DNA of 7,846 nucleotides from assembly GCA_011524575.1 (NCBI GenBank), contig WTKB01000264.1:1-7846 (forward strand), written 5' to 3'. Position numbers and translations under genes: made by a program. This document shows positions 1 to 5,481 of the stretch, in pieces. A model generated the notes under the pieces. The model was given only the letters and a program-made list of their open reading frames with translations, searched no databases and was not told where the DNA came from. The stretch comes from Aquimarina sp. Lineage in GTDB: Bacteria; Bacteroidota; Bacteroidia; Flavobacteriales; Flavobacteriaceae. Within the stretch, counting starts at the first letter, position 1; each line of letters begins with the position of its first letter.

Positions 1-35
1 AGAGGGCTTATCTATACCCATTTGCTTTTAGCTTT

Positions 36-3000
36 ATGCATGTTTTTTTTAAAAAGACATCTTTTGCAATAATACAAGTGCTTGTTCTAATCATAAGCCT
101 AAAAAACTATAGCCAAAAGTCAGTTACTAACGAAATTAAAAAAACAGTAGCTACCTCAGATAGTATCGTACTACATACGAATAGCATTCAACCTTTTGGA
201 TTCAAAATATATTCTAAAAAAGACTCTTTAGAAACTTATAAAAAAACACTAGATTCTAGTAAATACCATATTAACTACCCCAAGGGAATCTTGTATCTAT
301 CTAAAGAACTTCAAAAAGAAGATAGTATTCATGTACGTTTTTTTAAATATCCCGACTTTTTAACCCAAGAATACCAACTTCTAAATCCGTCTCTTATTGT
401 TGAGGAGAATATCTCAGCACAACGACTTTACAAACTCTCTCAACCACTCAAAATAGAAAGAGAATTACAATTATTTAAAGGTTTAAACACTTCAGGAAAT
501 ATTACTAGAAGTATTGCTATAGGAAATAACCAAAATGCAGTACTCAATTCAGAACTGAACTTACAGATTTCAGGAAAACTATCAGAAAATATTACCTTAA
601 AAGCTACTATACAAGATGCAAATTTACCTACTCAAAATGTGGGTTATTCGCAAAATTTACAAGAATTTGATCAAGTATTTATTGCAATAGATAGTCCAAA
701 CTGGAATATAAGAGCAGGTGACATTACTGTTAGTGAACAAAATAGCCGATTTGGATCTTTTTCAAAAAAACTACAGGGATTACAAATCAATACACAATTT
801 TTGAATGATCAACAGGATCAAGCAAATAGTTATGCAAGTTTTGCTCTTGTAAGAGGTGTTTTTAGAAATAGTGAAATCAAACCAATACAAGGAAATCAAG
901 GGCCTTATTTTTTATTTGAAAGTACTTCAGAAAATGCTTTACAATTCATACTCTCCAATTCAGAAACAGTGTATGTAAATGGGCTTCCTCTTAAAAAGGG
1001 AACTGGCCAGAAGTATACTATAAATTACAATACTGCTCAAATTGAATTTAAACCCAATTTCCCTATATCATCAGATATGCGTATTCGAGTTACTTACCAA
1101 TATAGTAACCAGAGTTACAACAGACTTCTTGGAAGCATAGGAGCTAAAATACCTTTAAAAAATTGGCAAATAAACGGACAATACTACATAGAAAGTGATC
1201 TAAAAAACCAAGCTTTACAGGAAGTAAACGCAGAGCAATCGCAGGTAATATTAAAAGAAGCTGGTGATAACCCTAATAAAATGCAATTGGATACTGCCCT
1301 TGAATCCGAATACACTCCAGAAGGTATTCACTATGAAAATATCGGGACAGAAATAAATCCGATTTATCAATATTACGATCCTGAAACAAGTCTTAATATC
1401 CCTACGCAACTCTATCAATTAAAATTTCAATATAGAGGTACGAACAAAGGGGACTACCTATTATTAGATCCTAATAAAATAGATCGTATTTATGTTTATA
1501 CCCCTCCTATAAATGGAGTTCCTCAAGGAAATTTCACGCCTACTTCTACCATAAACGCCCCATCATCCAAACAAATTTTAGTCTTAAAAACAAGCTATAA
1601 AAAAAAACAAGAAAAAATTCAACTAGAATTTGCCACAAGTATTGAAGATCAAAATACTTTTTCTGAACTTGATGACACCAATAATACAGGAAATGCACTA
1701 GAACTAAAACTTGAAAAAAATCTTTGGAAAACAAGAAAAAATCAATTACAACTACATAGTAATCTGAGTTATATCGATAAAAACTTTAGAGGCATTGAAC
1801 TTATTACACCTCTAGAATTTAATAGAAACTGGAATATAAGCCCCGAGGAAACCACAAGTAGAGAAAACGACAATAGCATTATAAATACTCAAAAATTACT
1901 AGAATTTGGTGCAAATCTAAAACATTTAGAAACTTCAAATTTGGGATACAGCTTTGAAATACTAAATATCGAAAACTACACGGGACAGCGACACCACCTT
2001 GAAGGAAATTTAGAAATCAATAAATGGAAATTCTCACATCAAACAAAGTACTTAAATACTAAAAGTCGAGAAGAAACTTCGATTTTTACACGTACCAACA
2101 GCCTTATCACTTACCAAAAAGAAAACCTACAGGTACAATCCTATTTTAAATCAGAAAACAACCAAGTCAATTTTAGTGCTACCAATAACCTTGATCCATT
2201 ACGCTCTCAAAAAGTTCGTGATGCAGGTATAGGTGTAAAAATGGGAGCTATTAAAAACAAATATTTAGAAGTAAATATAAGGTATAAACAACTAGATAGT
2301 GTTTTTCAACAACGCTTACAAAAAGTAGGAGACATCACATCAGGTCACTTAAAATCTAGTATCAAAAAAGATTTTAGTGAAGTGGAACTTTCACTTAACT
2401 ACCAAACAGCTACCGATTTCACAACAGATGAAAAAATAAGAAAAAAACACCTTAATGGAATTTTCACCTATCAACAAAGTACTAAAAATAGATTTATAAA
2501 TACCTCTGGCAGGTATCAAACCTTTACAGGACAAATACAACAACAAGATTTTACATTTGTAGAAACAGATCCTACAAGAGGTACACATACCTGGAATGAC
2601 TACAACAATAATGGAATTCAAGAACTTACAGAGTTTGAGATAAGTATTTTTACAGATAAAGCCAATTATATAAAAGTACGCTTAACTAGTAGTAGTTTAG
2701 AAGAAACCATTCAACACAAATGGGCACATCAATTTAGTTTTGACTTTTCCAAGTTAGCTAATAATCAAAATATTAAAGATAAAAAAAACTGGATTTCAAG
2801 GTGGTACCAACACAATAGCCTGCAACTTTCTCAACAAGTTTTAGACGATCAAAAGCAATACCTACTTGATGGGCATATATTTAACAAACATAAAAACGCC
2901 ATTCAGTATCAGTACCAAATACAAAGTCAGTTATTTCTTAATAGGAATCGTCCTAAATACCGATTGGTATATCAGTATCAAAATAGTGAGTTTTTACAGC

Positions 3001-3548
3001 AACTACTTTTAGGGAATCAGCAACAAAAACTAAATACTCATGAATTACGTTTTGACCATCAGTTTGAAAAAAATTACCACATAAATTCAATAGCTAAAAC
3101 AATAGAAAATAAACGCACTACCGAAAATACTATTGAACAGAATTATAAACTAAAAGAATATCATTTCACAAGTGGGTTATCCTATACTTTTAAAAGCTCC
3201 AAACATACTTTCCATTACAAGTATGTTCAAAAAAATAATCTTATTGGAAATTATGAAAAATTAAATCAACACCAAGTAGGACTTCAAAGTAATTGGAATC
3301 TAAAAAAATGGAAAGCACTTACAGGAGGATTTAAATGGTATTTCAATGACTTTAACAGCAGTACATTTTCAAATGTAAGTTTCCAAATGCTAGAAGGTTT
3401 ACAGTCAGGACAAAATTACACATGGAATGTATCTTTGTATAAAAACCTAACAAAACTTTTAGTATTACAACTCAATTATCAAGGGCGTAAATCCGAGAAT
3501 TTACGCACCATACATAATGGAACCGTTTCTATAAAAGCCTTATTTTAA
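36..3548 (+). CDS. SprA-related large outer-membrane beta-barrel protein, function unknown
   Basis: Seen: 1170 residues, no cysteine. Residues 1-26 form a signal peptide (two Lys, hydrophobic core, NYS|Q end). Residues 149-167 (GLNTSGNITRSIAIGNNQN) and the following NLQISGKLSENITLKATIQD, FDQVFIAI and AGDITV segments match the pattern of the SprA N-terminal region. Residues 313-357 (YVNG ... INYNTAQIEF ... RIRVTYQYS) are a motif I recall from large Bacteroidota surface proteins. An Asp/Asn-rich loop, DYNNNGIQELTEFE, starts at residue 855. Much of the rest alternates polar and hydrophobic residues as beta strands do, and the protein ends in Phe (TVSIKALF), like an outer-membrane barrel sorting signal. 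Family knowledge: SprA is about twice this length and forms the type IX secretion pore; this is a shorter relative with no known role. Inference: outer-membrane barrel. Start: the frame stays open to the window edge, but ATG 36 places the signal peptide at the N-terminus. No TonB-receptor plug or type IX C-terminal domain was seen. Confidence 0.9.
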   Translation: MHVFFKKTSFAIIQVLVLIISLKNYSQKSVTNEIKKTVATSDSIVLHTNSIQPFGFKIYSKKDSLETYKKTLDSSKYHINYPKGILYLSKELQKEDSIHVRFFKYPDFLTQEYQLLNPSLIVEENISAQRLYKLSQPLKIERELQLFKGLNTSGNITRSIAIGNNQNAVLNSELNLQISGKLSENITLKATIQDANLPTQNVGYSQNLQEFDQVFIAIDSPNWNIRAGDITVSEQNSRFGSFSKKLQGLQINTQFLNDQQDQANSYASFALVRGVFRNSEIKPIQGNQGPYFLFESTSENALQFILSNSETVYVNGLPLKKGTGQKYTINYNTAQIEFKPNFPISSDMRIRVTYQYSNQSYNRLLGSIGAKIPLKNWQINGQYYIESDLKNQALQEVNAEQSQVILKEAGDNPNKMQLDTALESEYTPEGIHYENIGTEINPIYQYYDPETSLNIPTQLYQLKFQYRGTNKGDYLLLDPNKIDRIYVYTPPINGVPQGNFTPTSTINAPSSKQILVLKTSYKKKQEKIQLEFATSIEDQNTFSELDDTNNTGNALELKLEKNLWKTRKNQLQLHSNLSYIDKNFRGIELITPLEFNRNWNISPEETTSRENDNSIINTQKLLEFGANLKHLETSNLGYSFEILNIENYTGQRHHLEGNLEINKWKFSHQTKYLNTKSREETSIFTRTNSLITYQKENLQVQSYFKSENNQVNFSATNNLDPLRSQKVRDAGIGVKMGAIKNKYLEVNIRYKQLDSVFQQRLQKVGDITSGHLKSSIKKDFSEVELSLNYQTATDFTTDEKIRKKHLNGIFTYQQSTKNRFINTSGRYQTFTGQIQQQDFTFVETDPTRGTHTWNDYNNNGIQELTEFEISIFTDKANYIKVRLTSSSLEETIQHKWAHQFSFDFSKLANNQNIKDKKNWISRWYQHNSLQLSQQVLDDQKQYLLDGHIFNKHKNAIQYQYQIQSQLFLNRNRPKYRLVYQYQNSEFLQQLLLGNQQQKLNTHELRFDHQFEKNYHINSIAKTIENKRTTENTIEQNYKLKEYHFTSGLSYTFKSSKHTFHYKYVQKNNLIGNYEKLNQHQVGLQSNWNLKKWKALTGGFKWYFNDFNSSTFSNVSFQMLEGLQSGQNYTWNVSLYKNLTKLLVLQLNYQGRKSENLRTIHNGTVSIKALF

Positions 3549-3550
3549 GT

Positions 3551-3566
3551 ATCCCATCAAAGGGAT
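3551..3566 (+). terminator. Small hairpin just after the surface-protein stop codon
   Basis: The arms ATCCC (3551-3555) and GGGAT (3562-3566) pair perfectly around a 6-base loop and are followed by TTCTTGTTG. The hairpin begins two bases after the stop codon. A short stem with a partly T-rich tail is a plausible weak intrinsic terminator for the + strand gene. The stem is only 5 bp, so chance is possible. Confidence 0.35.
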
Positions 3567-3588
3567 TTCTTGTTGCAATTGGTATTAT

Positions 3589-3612
3589 AAGAGCTTATTT
3601 AAGAGCTTGTTT
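3589..3612. repeat. 12-bp tandem near-repeat (AAGAGCTTRTTT twice)
   Basis: AAGAGCTTATTT (3589-3600) is followed directly by AAGAGCTTGTTT (3601-3612), with 11 of 12 bases identical. The second copy forms most of the left arm of the inverted repeat at 3602-3650, so the right arm could also pair, less perfectly, with the first copy. This may be a slippage duplication inside a stem-loop. No known repeat family is recognised. Confidence 0.6.
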
Positions 3613-3650
3613 AAAGGCACTACTTCCTGTAATCCCTTTAAACAAGCTCT
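3602..3650. repeat. Perfect 16-bp inverted repeat with 17-base loop between convergent genes
   Basis: AGAGCTTGTTTAAAGG (3602-3617) and CCTTTAAACAAGCTCT (3635-3650) are exact reverse complements around the loop 3618-3634. The element lies 10 bp beyond the stop codon of the lipoprotein gene and 54 bp beyond that of the surface-protein gene. A strong stem between convergent genes suggests a bidirectional terminator or 3'-end protecting structure. However, the run of six A/T pairs is on the wrong side: on the + strand the stem is followed by AAAAAA, and on the - strand it is preceded by TTTTTT. The canonical form is therefore absent in both directions. It could also be the remnant of a small repeat element. 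Confidence 0.8.
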
Positions 3651-3659
3651 AAAAAACGA

Positions 3660-4472
3660 CTAATAAATAGTAATATAAGGGATTTCTTGATCTGAATAAT
3701 CTTCTATATCATCTGAAAAATAGAAAAATACAACATCCATATCAGTGTAATCAAAATAGTGAAGATTATCTACTGAGGAACTTGTTTTATGAGTGTAATT
3801 ATCACCATATTTATTAATAACATCACTAGCGGTTAATTGTAGGTTTTCAATTTTAGTATCCTCACTAATTTCATAGGTATATATTCCTGATAAATAACTT
3901 TCATCATTAAACACTCTGTCAAAGTCTGTGGCATACAACCTCACCTCATCAACAATACCTGTAGCAATTGTTATTTCAAACCTGATTCCTAGACCCGCAT
4001 AATCCCATCTTTCTTCAGTATTAGTACTGTTCGAATAAGTATAATCAGGTTCTCCAAAAAGCTCGATAATTTTATCAGTAGTATCATTATTAATATGAAT
4101 ACCTTCTACGATTTCAAAATCAATGACTCCATGTTCAACAAATTCTATATCTAAAGTTTGAATTTCATTAAACTCTCCAGAAACTATCTGCACCTCTATA
4201 CTAGCTTCTGTACTTTCTGAAGCTGTTATTTGATAAGTGGTTGTATCAATTTTTTCAATAGTAACATTGTCTTCTGAAGTAACTTCTATAACCGAATACC
4301 CACTTGCATCAATTTCAATAAATATTTCATCTTCAATGAAGGCGTATTTGTTGGATGCTGTTATTTGATTAACTTCTATAGGATTAATCCTAATATCTGA
4401 ATCTGAATCATTTTCACTACAGGACCATAAAGATAAAAGTAAAACAAGAAAATAAATAGAACTATTTTTCAT
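3660..4472 (-). CDS. Acidic surface-type lipoprotein with Ig-like and BamE-like modules
   Basis: Seen: 270 residues, starting with a lipoprotein signal: Lys at position 2, hydrophobic stretch 6-16, and Cys18 in LSLWSC. The residues after Cys18 are SENDSDSD, an acidic tether. In Bacteroidota such acidic residues after the cysteine can act as a surface-export signal (established for Capnocytophaga and Flavobacterium); surface location here is inference. Residues about 32-113 look all-beta and Ig-like. Residues about 124-180 (GIHINNDTTDKIIELFGEPD ... WDYAGLGIRFEI ... GIVDEVRLY) follow the G-x-t-x-x-x-V-x-x-x-x-G-x-P-d, W-x-Y, aromatic-beta pattern of SmpA/BamE-like folds. A weaker second copy seems present at about 205-252. 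The protein is strongly acidic. It is convergent with the surface-protein gene and divergent from the Crp/Fnr gene. I do not recognise the family, and no function can be assigned. Confidence 0.85.
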   Translation of the reverse strand: MKNSSIYFLVLLLSLWSCSENDSDSDIRINPIEVNQITASNKYAFIEDEIFIEIDASGYSVIEVTSEDNVTIEKIDTTTYQITASESTEASIEVQIVSGEFNEIQTLDIEFVEHGVIDFEIVEGIHINNDTTDKIIELFGEPDYTYSNSTNTEERWDYAGLGIRFEITIATGIVDEVRLYATDFDRVFNDESYLSGIYTYEISEDTKIENLQLTASDVINKYGDNYTHKTSSSVDNLHYFDYTDMDVVFFYFSDDIEDYSDQEIPYITIY

Positions 4473-4650
4473 AGGTATAAAATATAAGTGTATGACCGTT
4501 TTAAATAAATATACGAAGTCTTAAAATAAAATTTTGAAGAAAAAAACAACAAATAGAAATATTTTTTATAAGTTACCGGCTTTTATTATTCAATAATCTA
4601 CGTACAATTACGTAATTTAGTGATCCAAACCTATAAAAGCCCTAGTTCGT
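4473..4650. promoter_or_regulatory. Divergent promoter region between lipoprotein and Crp/Fnr genes
   Basis: This 178-bp, very AT-rich gap must hold promoters for both flanking genes. The Bacteroidota -7 consensus is TAnnTTTG. On the + strand TAATTTAG (4613-4620) differs from it at one position and lies 30 bp before the regulator's ATG. On the - strand TATATTTA (4506-4513, read in reverse complement) differs at one position and lies 33 bp before the lipoprotein's ATG. Neither has a clear -33 TTG box, so both assignments are weak. No Shine-Dalgarno sequence is present before either start. A bulged AT-rich dyad also sits at 4519-4540 and may be chance. Confidence 0.45.
4599..4614. promoter_or_regulatory. 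Candidate operator: TACGTA-CAAT-TACGTA dyad
   Basis: TACGTACAATTACGTA carries TACGTA twice, separated by four bases. Each copy is its own reverse complement, so the whole has two-fold symmetry apart from the spacer. The two half-site centres are 10 bp apart, about one helical turn, as expected for a dimeric helix-turn-helix regulator. It overlaps the start of the weak -7-like TAATTTAG and lies 36 bp upstream of the Crp/Fnr start codon. Autoregulation, probably repression, is the simplest inference. It does not match the classic Fnr site TTGAT-N4-ATCAA. Confidence 0.35.
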
Positions 4651-5364
4651 ATGAATAAATCTAAAGATTCTTGTCAAAATTGCAATAACACTGAATGCCT
4701 AATTCATCAAAATTTTAAAGATTTTCCAGAATCAGAAATTGTAGCTAACAAAAATATAATCAAATGTAAAAAAGGTCAACAATTTATTATGGAAGGTGCT
4801 CCTGTAAATGGATTTTTTATCATCTTACAAGGAATCGCAAAGGTCTTTCGTACTGGTATTAATGGTCGTGAACAAATTGTAAGATTTGCAAAGGCAGGAG
4901 AAATTGTAGGTAATAGAGGACTAAGTCCAGAAGAATGTTACCCCATTGGTGCAGTTGCACTAAGTGACTGTAAACTTTGTTATTTTCCAAAAAGTATTCT
5001 AAAGAAAACATTACTTAGTAACCCTCGTTTTAGTTATGACATGATGCTTTTCTTTGCTAGTGAACTTAATAAAAGTGAAATTAGAGTAAAATCTATCTCA
5101 CAAATGAGTGTTAGAGAACGAATTATTGACACACTTTTATATATCCACAGAAAATTTGGTACATTAAATGGTTATCTTAGTTTGAGCTTAAGTCGAAAAG
5201 AATATGCTCAATACGCAGGTACTACAGAAGAACAAGTGATTCGAACCCTATCACAATTGAAAAAAGAAAAATTTATTGAAACTGCGACTAAAAGAATAAA
5301 AATAAACGATTTCAAAAAACTAAGAGCAGAAATCAAAGACCACAACTACTTTATAGGTAGTTAA
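4651..5364 (+). CDS. Crp/Fnr-family transcription regulator, probable Fe-S (Fnr-type) sensor
   Basis: Seen: 237 residues, the usual family length. Cys8, Cys11 and Cys16 form an N-terminal C-x2-C-x4-C group. Residues about 30-125 are the cyclic-nucleotide-binding-like beta roll (KKGQQFIMEGAPVNGFFII ... GIAKVF ... GREQIV ... GEIVG). Residues about 130-160 form the dimer helix, and 181-206 (SRKEYAQYAG-TTEEQVIRTL) the DNA-binding helix-turn-helix. By my alignment Cys110 (CKLCYFPK) falls at the position of E. coli Fnr Cys122, the fourth ligand of its oxygen-sensitive [4Fe-4S] cluster. Glu194 and Arg198 match the DNA-contacting Glu209 and Arg213 of Fnr, while Fnr Ser212 is replaced by Ile197. Inference: an oxygen or redox sensor rather than a cAMP receptor. 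Other cysteines are 39, 96 and 107. No other in-frame ATG lies close upstream. The gene is divergent from the lipoprotein gene and convergent with aconitase. Its targets are unknown. Confidence 0.93.
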   Translation: MNKSKDSCQNCNNTECLIHQNFKDFPESEIVANKNIIKCKKGQQFIMEGAPVNGFFIILQGIAKVFRTGINGREQIVRFAKAGEIVGNRGLSPEECYPIGAVALSDCKLCYFPKSILKKTLLSNPRFSYDMMLFFASELNKSEIRVKSISQMSVRERIIDTLLYIHRKFGTLNGYLSLSLSRKEYAQYAGTTEEQVIRTLSQLKKEKFIETATKRIKINDFKKLRAEIKDHNYFIGS

Positions 5365-5372
5365 TAAAATGT

Positions 5373-5415
5373 ATTGGATACCAATTGGTGGTGTACTCAA
5401 TTTCAAGGTATCAAT
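5373..5415 (+). other. Imperfect stem-loop in the 3' region of the Crp/Fnr gene
   Basis: ATTGGATACC (5373-5382) pairs with GGTATCAAT (5407-5415) with one bulged base. Inside it AATTG (5383-5387) can pair with CAATT (5398-5402). ACCAATTGGT (5380-5389) is also a perfect short palindrome, so alternative folds compete. It lies between the stop codon and the strong terminator and may simply be structured 3' untranslated RNA. No RNA family is recognised. Confidence 0.25.
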
Positions 5416-5421
5416 TATAAT

Positions 5422-5457
5422 AGAAAGCCCTTTTGTTTATAAACAAAAGGGCTTTCT
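5422..5457. terminator. Bidirectional intrinsic terminator (perfect 36-bp palindrome)
   Basis: The arms 5422-5439 and 5440-5457 are exact 18-base reverse complements with no spacer; in RNA the central TTTATAAA would form the loop. Each strand ends the stem with GGGCTTTCT, the GC-rich base and T-rich run usual for terminators in this phylum. It sits between the convergent Crp/Fnr and aconitase genes, 57 and 24 bp from their stop codons, and should end transcription from both sides. Confidence 0.85.
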
Positions 5458-5481
5458 TCTAATACCTGTTGTTAAGATATA

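Noticed and set aside
1546..1734. 62-codon minus-strand open frame inside the surface-protein gene
   Set aside because: Lies wholly within a well-supported gene and gives a Phe/Leu/Trp-rich composition typical of antisense reading of Gln/Lys-rich coding DNA.
2391..2621. 76-codon minus-strand open frame inside the surface-protein gene
   Set aside because: Same gene covers it on the other strand; Cys/Ile-rich shadow with no recognisable motif.
36..3548. TonB-dependent receptor or type IX-secreted adhesin
   Set aside because: No TonB box or plug-domain motifs near the N-terminus and no type IX C-terminal sorting domain; the protein ends in a barrel-like strand with terminal Phe.
3602..3650. 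Canonical intrinsic terminator
   Set aside because: No T-run follows the stem on either strand; kept only as an inverted repeat.
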